The notes under the pieces were generated by a model. It worked only from the letters and a program-made list of their open reading frames with translations. It was not told the DNA's origin and did no database searches. The position numbers and the translations under genes were made by a program. Shown piece by piece: positions 16,607 to 24,648 of a DNA stretch of 64,000 nt (position 1 is the stretch's first letter; each line of letters starts with the position of its first letter). The DNA comes from an uncultured Fretibacterium sp. Its GTDB lineage: Bacteria; Synergistota; Synergistia; Synergistales; Aminobacteriaceae. Where the stretch lies: assembly GCA_946186205.1 (NCBI GenBank), contig CAMHMH010000001.1, forward strand, positions 62,001 through 126,000, in the 5' to 3' direction.

Positions 16607-17563
16607 TTATTTGCCGTCCCTGTAATGTTTGGGACTCTTCCCGTAACACTCGCTGAAGATTTTGTGAAAGTGAGTCATGTTCTCATAGCCTACAAGATAC
16701 GCAATGTCATCGACTCTTTCGTCCGTGTTCAGCAAGAACCATGCGGCCTGTGAGAGTCTCTTCTCCTGCAGCAATCCTGTGAAGTTGCGCCCGGTCTTTT
16801 TGCGAATGAGACGTGAAAGCGTTGTGTGATTGTAGTGAAGAAGCCCGGCAATCTCATTAAGGCTTCCGCTCCTGTAATTTTCCTCAATGTATCGCAACAC
16901 CTTCATGATGACATTCTCAGACTCGTAGGAAAACTCTAATGTGTCTGTGCATTCGAGAAGCTCAACGAAAAGCAAGCCCATTGTGAGCTGATATATGCCG
17001 CGCTTGTTTGAAGGCTGCTTGATGAGAATCCACAACAAATTCTCGACGAGGTTTTGAACGGGCAGAACGTCCGAGACTCTGAAGTACAAATATCCCGCGC
17101 CCCTCTCGCCTGTAATGCAGCTTAGTATGAATCTTCTTAGGGGAGTCTCCTCATTGCCCAAGAAGGACAAGACACCGTGAAAGAAATCGGGCTTTACGAT
17201 GAAATTTACGGCGATGTCATTTTTCCCGGCGGGTTCAATCTCCTGTCGTGCGTTCTGACTCATCATCAATAATTCTCCCTGCTTGAGCGTGATATGAGTC
17301 CCGTTAATCGTGTGATGTGTTTCTCCTCTGCACATGTATACGAACTCAACGTAATCATGAGTGTGTTCCGGGAAATGTATGAAGCGCGTGTGAGGGCGTA
17401 TCATGATATTTTTTCCGTGAGGGAGTAACTTGTCTCCGCTGATGATGTCCCTGTCTCCGGCCATGTAAATATCGCGGTCAATCTTCTTCCTTCCCGCTAA
17501 AATTTCGCGCTCTTCATTCGTTATGACACTGAGATGCTGCACAATCTTTTCATTCATAGCCAT
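16607..17563 (-). CDS. AraC-family transcriptional regulator, probable rhamnose regulator
   Basis: A 318-residue AraC/XylS activator. The N-terminal half carries a cupin-like sugar pocket (IHFPEHTHDYVEFVYMCRGE, about 82-101). The last ~100 residues form the double helix-turn-helix, with LNEIAGLLHYNHTTLSRLI and VDDIAYLVGYENMTHFHKIF. It lies at the head of the rhamnose locus in the same direction as rhaB, so it most likely senses rhamnose and activates rhaBAD and the transporter. A DNA operator could not be identified with confidence in the 115-bp gap. Confidence 0.85.
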   Translation of the reverse strand: MAMNEKIVQHLSVITNEEREILAGRKKIDRDIYMAGDRDIISGDKLLPHGKNIMIRPHTRFIHFPEHTHDYVEFVYMCRGETHHTINGTHITLKQGELLMMSQNARQEIEPAGKNDIAVNFIVKPDFFHGVLSFLGNEETPLRRFILSCITGERGAGYLYFRVSDVLPVQNLVENLLWILIKQPSNKRGIYQLTMGLLFVELLECTDTLEFSYESENVIMKVLRYIEENYRSGSLNEIAGLLHYNHTTLSRLIRKKTGRNFTGLLQEKRLSQAAWFLLNTDERVDDIAYLVGYENMTHFHKIFSECYGKSPKHYRDGK

Positions 17564-17639
17564 ATGATAGCAAACTTGCGGGGGATTTGGGTTATGATAT
17601 ACTGCAAAGAATTTTTTGACGACTGGAGATGCTTAATAT

Positions 17640-19112
17640 TTGAACACTCAGGGAATGAACATTCAGGAAGTCAGCGTATTCATAATTTATCTTGTATTCA
17701 TGCTCGCAATCGGTGTATGGTTCTTCTTCAAGGACAAGCACCCGACAGAGAAGGGATATTTCTTAGGCGACAGGAAGATGGGGCCATGGGTCGCGGCGTT
17801 GTCAGCGGGAGCTTCGGACATGAGCGCGTGGGTCTTGATGGGACTCCCGACATCAATATACGCGTTGGGACTCGGACAGGTGTGGATAGCTGTCGGACTC
17901 GCTGTAGGCTATTCATTGAGCTGGATATATGAAGCCCCCCGCCTTCGCACATTCTCAATCGAGGCGGACGACTCAATCACAGTCCCTCAATACCTCACGA
18001 ACCGTTTCATGTCGGAGTCGAAAGCACTGCAAATAATTTCGGCGGCAGTCTTCCTCGTTGCCTATACGATATACGCGGCTTCAAGCATAAAGGCTTGCGG
18101 GACTCTCTTCAACACCGTAACAGGACTCGACACGACAACAGCAATGTACCTCGCGGCAATAATCGTAATCAGCTATACATTCTTGGGAGGATTCAGCGCG
18201 GTTTCATGGACGGATTTCTTTCAGGGAATGTTAGTTCTTTGCGCGATGTTCATAGTACCCATAGCGGCGGCAACAATGCTTGAGGCTGGAGCGTCAGCAA
18301 AAATTGACACGCCTAATTACTGGAATGTATTTTCATCATGGCAGGACATAATATCAGGACTCGGCTGGGGACTCGGATATTTCGGAATGCCTCACATCAT
18401 CATCCGCTTCATGTCGATAAACTCACAGAAGGAACTGCGAAAGTCAGCGAAAATCGGAATCACATGGACAGTGTTAATACTAATCTTTGCGGGTCTTGTC
18501 GGCGTGATCGGGCGTATGTTCATAGGGTTTGACGAGGCCGTGAACAATAACTCTCTTGTGTTTGTCGTGATGACTCGGCGAATTTTCCCGGCTGTAGTAT
18601 CGGGCGTGTTGCTTTCGGCTGTGCTTGCTGCGGCGATGAGCACTGCTGACAGCCAGTTATTGGCGGCGGCTTCTGCGTTTGCGTCAGACGTATACCGCCC
18701 TGTGATTCGCGGGGACAAGGCCGGAAACAAAGAGATGCTCTGGGCCGGTCGTATCGTTGTTCTTGCGATCGCTCTTGTTGCTCTGTACATAGCCGCTCGG
18801 CCTGACGCTGGGTCAATAATGTCGCTTGTGTCTAACGCATGGGGAGTCTTCGGAGCTGCTTTCGGGCCTGCGATAATGCTCAGTCTTTACTGGAAGAGAT
18901 TCACATTTGCGGGAGCTGCGTGCGGAATCTTCACGGGAGCTGTCGTTGATATTCTGTGGCTTAACTACATGGCCGACACGGGAGTCTACGAGATAATACC
19001 GGGCTTCTTCGCGGGATTAGTCGTCGCGGTTCTTGTTACGATGATTACGCCGAAACCGTCAGCAGATGTTGAAGCACTCTTTTACAGGGCTGTGAGCAAG
19101 TCAGCGGAATAA
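17640..19112 (+). CDS. Sodium:solute symporter, PutP-type (proline) family
   Basis: A 490-residue SSS-family transporter with about thirteen spans and two sodium-site regions. PutP-like stretches include LSAGASDMSAWVLMGLPTSI (about 57-76), the WIYEAPRLRTFS loop, DSITVPQYLTNRF, and LAAAMSTADSQLLAAASAFA (about 327-346), where AxxSTADSQLL is the classical sodium-binding helix. Na+/proline symport is the likely role. The TTG at 17640 and the ATG at 17655 are both possible starts. It is a single gene with a TATGATA-type -10 region near 17595 and a terminator after it; the start is divergent from the AraC gene. Confidence 0.88.
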   Translation: MNTQGMNIQEVSVFIIYLVFMLAIGVWFFFKDKHPTEKGYFLGDRKMGPWVAALSAGASDMSAWVLMGLPTSIYALGLGQVWIAVGLAVGYSLSWIYEAPRLRTFSIEADDSITVPQYLTNRFMSESKALQIISAAVFLVAYTIYAASSIKACGTLFNTVTGLDTTTAMYLAAIIVISYTFLGGFSAVSWTDFFQGMLVLCAMFIVPIAAATMLEAGASAKIDTPNYWNVFSSWQDIISGLGWGLGYFGMPHIIIRFMSINSQKELRKSAKIGITWTVLILIFAGLVGVIGRMFIGFDEAVNNNSLVFVVMTRRIFPAVVSGVLLSAVLAAAMSTADSQLLAAASAFASDVYRPVIRGDKAGNKEMLWAGRIVVLAIALVALYIAARPDAGSIMSLVSNAWGVFGAAFGPAIMLSLYWKRFTFAGAACGIFTGAVVDILWLNYMADTGVYEIIPGFFAGLVVAVLVTMITPKPSADVEALFYRAVSKSAE

Positions 19113-19130
19113 TCATCAGGGAAAAATATT

Positions 19131-19157
19131 GCCTCTCCTTTTTGCGGGGGAGGCTTT
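19131..19157 (+). terminator. Terminator of the putP-type gene
   Basis: Stem GCCTCTCC / GGGGGAGGC with a short loop and six T. It also lies at the convergent end of the MIF-tautomerase operon. Confidence 0.88.
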
Positions 19158-19161
19158 TTTG

Positions 19162-19509
19162 TTACGCGATTGTGATTCCGTTTACGCTCCAAATCTGAAT
19201 GTCGTCATATTTCACGTAGATATTTCCCGGCGGAATGCCCAAGACTTTTGCGAATGCCTCAGTGATTCCTAGCGTGAGTCCGTTATACCCGCAGTGCGAC
19301 TCGTTACCGTAAATGCTGACCTCTATATACGCCGCTGACTCTGTGTCATTACCCCGCAGCCATATCCGGCAGTTTCCCTCAAGAATAATCATAAGATACT
19401 TTTCACTTTTTCCCGGAACTGACTCTATTGCGCGCCCTAACATTGATTTTATTTCCCGCTCCTGCTGAACACTTACAGGCACATTCACTTTTGCTTTGAT
19501 GAACGGCAT
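19162..19509 (-). CDS. MIF/tautomerase-superfamily protein
   Basis: A 115-residue protein with the length and shape of eukaryote-type macrophage migration inhibitory factor. Pro2 follows the initiator Met (MPFIKAKVNVPV), so it would be the N-terminal catalytic proline after processing. The SEKYLMIILEG segment corresponds to MIF's P.Y..V.., followed by the YIEVSIYG strand and the C-terminal ITEAFAKVLGIPPGNIYVKY helix-strand pair (MIF: L...L.I...RVYINY). Its reading frame overlaps the upstream hydrolase stop (TAATG), so translation is coupled. Likely activity is keto-enol tautomerisation of a small molecule; the substrate is unknown. Confidence 0.85.
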   Translation of the reverse strand: MPFIKAKVNVPVSVQQEREIKSMLGRAIESVPGKSEKYLMIILEGNCRIWLRGNDTESAAYIEVSIYGNESHCGYNGLTLGITEAFAKVLGIPPGNIYVKYDDIQIWSVNGITIA

Positions 19510-20375
19510 TATTCACACTCCCTCACGAACTCTAAAACGCGCTTGGCTGTCTCCTTCTCTTTTCGCTGGTATGTATGCCCGGTGCCCTCAATGAATATCA
19601 GCTTGTTGTCTTTTGCTGACTGCATATGATTGTTTATGTTCGCGAGGAATCCGGCCGGGTCTCCGTAAGTGAACCTGTCATATGTCCCAATGAGAAGCCC
19701 TCCTGTGTGAGTGATATTTGAGACCTGCGAGAAATCTTTATCCGCCTCAACGTGAACATTATCGAGAAGCCCGGAGAATATCCAGTCATACGCCGTGTCA
19801 GCAATACATGATACCCATCCCATTAACTGAAACGGAAGCATATCACCCCCGCACCCGGTCTCGTGCATTTTGTGAACAATGTCTTTCTCCCTCTGCGTTA
19901 CGCCGTTCAGAAGCCACTCAATATTTGCAGGACTCAATAGCAGGAAGTGAGAGACTCTCTCTTTGTCGTGATGGCGTGAGAGATAATATATGACCTTGTT
20001 AGCACCGAGCGAATGACCCGCAAGAATGACTCTCTTGTAGCCTTCGTTATGTGCGAGCGTCAAATACGCTTCTATATCCTCGTCCGTGTATGAGAATCTC
20101 TCGTTGAATGAGCCGATAATTTCGGGCTGATGTGTCTTTGCGTTGAAGGTCTCTATTCTGTTGAATGCGTCATTAGTCTGAGCGTAAATGAAATCGATTC
20201 CCGCAGCGTTAAGAGTCTCCCCGAAATCGTAATAGAACGGATTAGAATAGAAGTTGCCGTGTATACCAGTAACCGCAATCATAACAGTGTCGGCTTCAAC
20301 GTCATCATTTCGGAACAAGACTCCGTTAAGGACGCTGCCTCGCTGTGTTGGGACATCAAGACGGTACGCGCTCAT
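19509..20375 (-). CDS. Alpha/beta hydrolase, DUF1749-like
   Basis: A 288-residue alpha/beta hydrolase. The nucleophile elbow is GHSLGANKVIYYLS and the C-terminal histidine sits in FIEGTGHTYQRK. AVTGIHGNFYSNPFY is the oxyanion-hole strand. The ordering resembles DUF1749 proteins of fungi and plants, whose substrates are not established. The ATG at 20375 is chosen because it forms an ATGA overlap with the stop of the flavin oxidoreductase; an earlier in-frame ATG lies inside that gene. The gene is coupled on both sides. A cytoplasmic esterase or C-C hydrolase role is plausible. Confidence 0.82.
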   Translation of the reverse strand: MSAYRLDVPTQRGSVLNGVLFRNDDVEADTVMIAVTGIHGNFYSNPFYYDFGETLNAAGIDFIYAQTNDAFNRIETFNAKTHQPEIIGSFNERFSYTDEDIEAYLTLAHNEGYKRVILAGHSLGANKVIYYLSRHHDKERVSHFLLLSPANIEWLLNGVTQREKDIVHKMHETGCGGDMLPFQLMGWVSCIADTAYDWIFSGLLDNVHVEADKDFSQVSNITHTGGLLIGTYDRFTYGDPAGFLANINNHMQSAKDNKLIFIEGTGHTYQRKEKETAKRVLEFVRECE

Positions 20376-21394
20376 CTGAATACGCACCTGTGAGCATGTG
20401 AGCTGTAACACGCATTGCACGAAACGCAGAGGGACTCGGAGCTTTTGCCGGTCAAAAACTTTTCGGGCAGGTCAGGCTCTCTCAGCAAAGGACGCGACAA
20501 TGACAGCAATTCTATTTTTGTTGTGTCGAGAATCGTCTGCATGACTCGAACGCTCCGCAATCCTCCGACAAGTATCACGGGAACGCTGACATTCTCAGCA
20601 AGATTCGCCGCAAAGTCGAGGAAGTACGCTTCATTGACTCCCGCTCTGATTCCCTCGGCTGAAGTTCCGTTGCCGCTGACCTCTATTGAGTCGATGCCGT
20701 GATCCGCAAGAAGCCTGCAAGTTTCGAGACTGTCAGACTCGTCCAGGCCGCCCCGGATGAAATCGCTTGAGTTGATTTTGACTGTAACATGAAGTCCCGG
20801 GCATTCGGATTTTATGCCGTCAAGAATGTCTGTTACTATTCGGGAGCGGTTTACAATATTTCCGCCGTAATTGTCGCTCCTGTGATTGACTCGCGGACTG
20901 ATGAACCGGCTCAGGAAAAAGAAATGCGCCGCGTGAATCTGAACTCCGTCAAAATTTGCTGCCTCTGCTCTTTTTGCTGACTGAATGAACATGCTGATTA
21001 CCTGCTGTATTTCGTCCTCTGTCATGCTGTCGGGTTCTGCCTGCTGGGTGAGTCCGTTGGGAAGTTTGCGGTAAAATGCTCCTAACGCGAGCTGAATTAT
21101 CACCGGGCAGCCCTCAGCGTGTATTATGTCGGTGAGCTTCCTGTACTGAGGTATTAATTCATCGCGTGAGAGTCTCATTGCTCCGTGAATGTAATAGTCA
21201 TCCTGCGACACGTCCGTGAACCCTACAATGATTGCGCCGACTCCGCCCTTTGCAAGCTCGCTGTAAATGCCGTAGGCCTCATCACTGATTGAGCCGTCAA
21301 AAGCCGCGATTCCTTCCCATGTTGCTGAACGTATGAGTCTGTTTTTCATTCTGAGATTGTGAAGGTTGACTGCCTCAAAAATTTTTCTTGCCAT
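20372..21394 (-). CDS. Old yellow enzyme-like NADH:flavin oxidoreductase
   Basis: A 340-residue FMN TIM-barrel of the OYE family, reducing activated C=C bonds such as enones. FMN- and substrate-site motifs are visible: RSATWEGIAAFDGSISDE near residue 22, IQIHAAHFFFLSRFISPRVN (with the HxxH-type pair), the RSDNYGG signature and VPVILVGGLRSV. The C-terminus ends with C323, C326, C329 and C337 in CVSCNACYSSHAHRC, which resembles the iron-sulfur motif of 2,4-dienoyl-CoA reductases but lacks their extra domains. First gene of a three-gene coupled operon, divergent from an HxlR regulator. Confidence 0.9.
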   Translation of the reverse strand: MARKIFEAVNLHNLRMKNRLIRSATWEGIAAFDGSISDEAYGIYSELAKGGVGAIIVGFTDVSQDDYYIHGAMRLSRDELIPQYRKLTDIIHAEGCPVIIQLALGAFYRKLPNGLTQQAEPDSMTEDEIQQVISMFIQSAKRAEAANFDGVQIHAAHFFFLSRFISPRVNHRSDNYGGNIVNRSRIVTDILDGIKSECPGLHVTVKINSSDFIRGGLDESDSLETCRLLADHGIDSIEVSGNGTSAEGIRAGVNEAYFLDFAANLAENVSVPVILVGGLRSVRVMQTILDTTKIELLSLSRPLLREPDLPEKFLTGKSSESLCVSCNACYSSHAHRCVFR

Positions 21395-21526
21395 TGAGAT
21401 TGACTCCTGCTTGTGAATTTGTTTGTGAAATTTTCAGCGCGAAATTATAATGACTTGCAAAATTTTATGAAGTATGAAGAAATTTCTTTGCTGATATGAT
21501 TTCTATACTATTGGGAGTGATGATTG

Positions 21527-21880
21527 ATGAATATGAATCTTCCTGTCGATGAGAATATTTACGTTACGGAATGCCCGATACTTTTTGCGATGAAGATAAT
21601 CGGACAGAAATGGAAGCTGCCGATTCTGTGGTACATCTCAGACGCTGAGAATCAGACATTGCGATACAAGGAGCTTGAACGGAAAGTTATCGGGATAACT
21701 GCGACGATGCTGACGAAATGTTTGCGTGAGCTTGAAGCCGACAAGCTGATTCGCCGCAAGCAGTACGAGACAATTCCCCCGACGGTAGAATACAGCCTCA
21801 CGGACCGGGGAAGGTCATTAATCCCCGCGCTTGAGTCGGTATATCGATGGGCAGAAGAACAGATGACGGCACAAAAATAA
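21527..21880 (+). CDS. HxlR-family winged-helix regulator
   Basis: A 117-residue HxlR regulator. The family pattern is clear: CPILFAMKIIGQKWKLPILW (C near residue 15), RYKELERKVIGITATMLTKC as the recognition helix, LRELEADKLIRRKQYE and the wing VEYSLTDRGRSLIPAL. The ATG at 21527 has GGGAG nine bases upstream; the TTG one codon earlier is the alternative. It faces away from the OYE operon with 132 bp between, so it probably regulates that operon in response to reactive electrophiles or redox state; the conserved N-terminal cysteine is the usual sensor in this family. Confidence 0.9.
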   Translation: MNMNLPVDENIYVTECPILFAMKIIGQKWKLPILWYISDAENQTLRYKELERKVIGITATMLTKCLRELEADKLIRRKQYETIPPTVEYSLTDRGRSLIPALESVYRWAEEQMTAQK

Positions 21881-21908
21881 CCCCCGGAATTTTGTCCCGG
21901 GGGCTTTT
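21880..21908 (+). terminator. Terminator after the HxlR gene
   Basis: A strong stem (CCCCCGG.. / CCCGGGGG) with an 8-nt loop followed by CTTTTG. It lies between two convergent genes (HxlR and rpsT) and may serve both. Confidence 0.85.
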
Positions 21909-21923
21909 GTAATTTCGTGTGAG

Positions 21924-22190
21924 TTATGCGTTCATTGCTTTCATTCGGCGCGACATTAATTCTTTGCGTCTAGCTGCTGTGTTCCTGTGCATTACGCCCT
22001 TCACAACTGCTTTGTCTATTACGCTCTGGGCTGCGTTGAAAGTCTTTGCGGCTTCGTCTGCGTTTCCTGATTCTACGGCCTCAAGCACTCTCTTTACGGC
22101 GGTCTTGCATCTTGATGTCCAGTACTTATTATACAGTCTGTTGCGCTCTGCTATTCTTACGCGCCTTTCAGCAGATTTCTTGTTCGGCAT
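21924..22190 (-). CDS. rpsT: 30S ribosomal protein S20
   Basis: An 88-residue basic protein of the small ribosomal subunit that binds 16S rRNA. The N-terminus MPNKKSAERRVRIAERNRLY and the middle KTAVKRVLEAVESG are typical of S20, as is the alanine- and lysine-rich C-terminal helix (HRNTAARRKELMSRRMKA). Length matches the family (86-90). It lies 28 bp downstream of a tRNA-Leu gene in the same direction. Confidence 0.96.
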   Translation of the reverse strand: MPNKKSAERRVRIAERNRLYNKYWTSRCKTAVKRVLEAVESGNADEAAKTFNAAQSVIDKAVVKGVMHRNTAARRKELMSRRMKAMNA

Positions 22191-22218
22191 TAATTTCTCT
22201 CCCTGAATGTTTGTGTGA

Positions 22219-22304
22219 TGGTGCCGGAGGGGAGACTCGAACTCCCACAGAGTCGCCCCCGGCGGATTTTGAGTCCGCTGCGTCTACCATTCCGCCACTC
22301 CGGC
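22219..22304 (-). tRNA. tRNA-Leu (anticodon CAA)
   Basis: A complete 86-nt class II tRNA including an encoded CCA end (22219-22221 on the minus strand). The acceptor stem GCCGGAG pairs with CTCCGGC. The anticodon stem GCGGA/TCCGC closes the loop CTCAAAA, giving anticodon CAA for UUG codons. A long variable arm (CGGGGGCGACTCTGTGGG region) and the GTTCGAGTC T-arm confirm the leucine class. Confidence 0.96.
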
Positions 22305-22368
22305 TTTCAATGATACCGCATAAAATACACTCCGATTAATGTTTTGTCAAACCCTGAAATTTTCCGCG

Positions 22369-24156
22369 CTACTCATCAGGAAGGATAACGTCTCCTCCGC
22401 CGGAATCATCTCCGCCTCCGAAATCACCGCCTCCGCCGTAATCATCTCCGCCGATGTTGTCGGGTTCGGGTTCAGGCTCAGGTTCAGGCTCGGGTTCGGG
22501 TTCGGGAGCTGATTCGGGTTCGGGTTCGGGAGCTGATTCGGGTTCGGGTTCTGACGGTTCGTTACTGTTTCCGCTGAAATCACCGCCGCCGCCTTGTGAG
22601 TCGTTGTTGCTGTCTTCGAATGAGCCGCCGCCACTCTGCGAGTCGTTGTTGCTGTCACCGAATGAGCCGCTACCGCCCTGCGAGTCGTTGTTGCTGTCTT
22701 CGAATGCGCCGCCGCCACTCTGTGAGTCGTTGTTGCTGTCACCGAATGAGCCGCCGCCTTGCGAGTCGTTATTGCTGTCTCCGAATGAACCGCCGCCGCC
22801 CTGTGAGTCGTTGTTGCTATCACCGAATGAGCCACCGCCGCCCTGTGAGTCATTGTTGCTGTCACCGAATGAGCCGCTACCGCTCTGTGAGTCGTTGTTG
22901 CTGTCTCCGAATGAGCCGCCACCGCCCTGCGAGTCGTTGTTGCTGTCGCCGAATGAACCGCCGCCGCCCTGTGAGTCGTTGTTGCTGTCTCCGAATGAGC
23001 CGCCACCACCCTGCGAGTCGTTGTTGCTGTCACCGAATGAGCCACCGCCGCCGTATGATTCGTTATTGTTCATGGTGCTGTTGTCGGTGTTGTTATTTGT
23101 CTCTGAGTTGTCAATGTTAATGCTGTTGTCTGAGTTGTCGATATACGTTGAGTTGTCCGACATATCAATATACGTGTTGTTGTTGACCTCGTTAATCACT
23201 GTCGTGTTGTAAGAGTCCGTGTAATATACCCAGTCTCCTCCGCCGATATACCCGCCCGGAGCGTCATAGCCGTAATAAACGCATCCGCCGTCGTAATATC
23301 CGCCGCAGTACCAGTAACCCGGCCCCCAAGCATCAACATAAAGAAGCGGCCTGCTGTAGACCGGGCAGACAACAACGTCAAAATCATAGTATACCCGCCT
23401 GTAGCCCGATGATTTCGCCCTGTCGAACCACATTTTCGCTATGGCTATGTCGGCAACGACTCCGATTCCCTTCTCGAATGCCACGCCCAAGCTGTTTTGC
23501 GCCAATACGTAGCCTTTTTCCGCTGACTGCTTGTAGAGCTTCACGGCCTGCGCGGGATCTTTCTTTACGCCCGTTCCTTTCTCGTACATTACGCCGAGAT
23601 TGTATTGTGCGCTTGCGTCTCCTGCTTTCGAGGCCATTGCCCACCATTTTGCAGCTTCTTTCGGATTTTTGGCCACGCCTTGACCGAGCCAGTACATTGC
23701 ACCGAGTGAGTTTTGAGCCGCGATATTTCCTGCGTTCGCTGCTTTCGTGTACCAGTTAATAGCCGCTTTGAAGTCCCGCTTTACTCCGAGTCCGTTGAAA
23801 TACATTACGCCCAAATTGTATTGAGCCTCTGAATTTCCTTTTGCCGCTGACTTGTTGAAGTAATCGAGTGCTTTGTGATAATCCTTCCTCACTCCCTCGC
23901 CCAAAAGGTAAAGAGTTCCCAAATGACTCAGTGCTGAGGGATCATTCTTCTCCGCTGCTTTCTGCCACCATTTTGCTGACTCTTTGAAGTCTTTGCGGAC
24001 TCCTTTTCCTTCGTGGTACATGAGTCCTAACTCAACCTGTGCTTTTGTGTCGCCCTTTTCGGCTTTTGCTTTGAGAGCAGACGCATCAGCCCCGTATGAT
24101 ATTCCCGAAAAAATCAGGAGCATCACCAGCGCGAATGAAATATTTTTTTTCATCAT
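22369..24156 (-). CDS. Exported Sel1-repeat protein with low-complexity Gly/Asn/Asp tail
   Basis: A 595-residue protein. Residues 1-23 are a signal peptide (MMKKNISFAL...SYGADA). Residues about 32-250 contain six Sel1-type repeats of 36 residues, each with a LG.MY..G.GV.KD..KA..W/Y..A pattern; these fold into helical protein-binding solenoids. A tyrosine/tryptophan/glycine-rich segment follows (about 260-310), then an asparagine-rich stretch, eleven copies of a 14-residue GGGGSFGDSNNDSQ unit, an EPEPE/APEPE tract and a GGGD/DSGGGD end. The tail looks flexible and surface-exposed. Function is not known; no anchor motif is apparent. Confidence 0.88.
   Translation of the reverse strand: MMKKNISFALVMLLIFSGISYGADASALKAKAEKGDTKAQVELGLMYHEGKGVRKDFKESAKWWQKAAEKNDPSALSHLGTLYLLGEGVRKDYHKALDYFNKSAAKGNSEAQYNLGVMYFNGLGVKRDFKAAINWYTKAANAGNIAAQNSLGAMYWLGQGVAKNPKEAAKWWAMASKAGDASAQYNLGVMYEKGTGVKKDPAQAVKLYKQSAEKGYVLAQNSLGVAFEKGIGVVADIAIAKMWFDRAKSSGYRRVYYDFDVVVCPVYSRPLLYVDAWGPGYWYCGGYYDGGCVYYGYDAPGGYIGGGDWVYYTDSYNTTVINEVNNNTYIDMSDNSTYIDNSDNSINIDNSETNNNTDNSTMNNNESYGGGGSFGDSNNDSQGGGGSFGDSNNDSQGGGGSFGDSNNDSQGGGGSFGDSNNDSQSGSGSFGDSNNDSQGGGGSFGDSNNDSQGGGGSFGDSNNDSQGGGSFGDSNNDSQSGGGAFEDSNNDSQGGSGSFGDSNNDSQSGGGSFEDSNNDSQGGGGDFSGNSNEPSEPEPESAPEPEPESAPEPEPEPEPEPEPEPDNIGGDDYGGGGDFGGGDDSGGGDVILPDE
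22577..23058 (-). repeat. 42-bp in-frame tandem repeat (about 11 copies)
   Basis: Eleven copies of a 42-bp unit encode GGGGSFGDSNNDSQ variants inside the Sel1 protein. One copy is 39 bp (one glycine missing), and two carry SFED instead of SFGD. Copies are close but not identical, so expansion and drift have both acted. The composition leaves other frames open over the array, which produces misleading antisense reading frames. Confidence 0.93.
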
Positions 24157-24648
24157 GCTATGAATAATTCCTTTCTATTAAGTTTACGGCATGAAAAATT
24201 TTAGCACAGTCGGAATGATTCAAAGCCGGGGGGATTTAGAATGAGAATGAAAAATGACTCAGTGAGCTTGAATTGAGCGTATGAATTTCGGAACGGTGAT
24301 TCGGTTTTGATGATTCAGATTTTGTGTGAAGGATTCATTTTGAGTCTGTCAGAAAATAATTCGTGAAATTTTTACGAGGACATAAACAAAAAAGACAAAG
24401 TATATGCTATAATTTCTTTGTCAATTGAATAGCACACAATTAAGTGTGTCAGCATTTTCTTTGTCTCTGTGAGAGATTATATCACAAAGGCAAGGGATTA
24501 TGTGAATTAGTTGTGTGCAAAATTTTTCCAGTTTCAAAAGTAACAAGCAACAAGCGTCAAGGGTTTGCAGTAACCAGTCTGCGAGAAGGACTCATCTGTA
24601 ATAGGCGGCGGATGAGACAAGGAAAAATTCACAGGAGGAAAGATTCAA
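24157..24648 (+). promoter_or_regulatory. Long leader and promoter region of the pseudopilin gene
   Basis: 492 bp without a gene. A TATAAT box at 24408-24413 sits inside a perfect inverted repeat GACAAAG (24394-24400) / CTTTGTC (24416-24422); a third CTTTGTC lies at 24459-24465. Downstream, hairpins can form at CACACAATTAAGTGTG (about 24433-24448) and at CTCATC...GATGAG (about 24591-24615). If the box is used, the leader is about 230 nt. I tried to match a c-di-GMP (GEMM) riboswitch and could not. The part 24240-24345 is AT-rich with words like GATTCGGTTTTGA also seen in the 53-bp repeats. Confidence 0.5.

Noticed and set aside
22577..23058. A CRISPR array suggested by regular 42-bp units
   Set aside because: The units are contiguous, in-frame coding repeats with no variable spacers and no cas genes.
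22454..23212. A 252-codon open frame opposite the Sel1 gene, and others in the same region
   Set aside because: They are made by the 42-bp repeat and its composition. They encode only low-complexity Pro/Ser/Cys or Thr/His/Ala strings, and the Sel1 frame is the one with a signal peptide and known repeats.
24420..24648. A c-di-GMP (GEMM) riboswitch in the pseudopilin leader
   Set aside because: The conserved core and the tetraloop-receptor pair could not be found; hairpins alone are not evidence.
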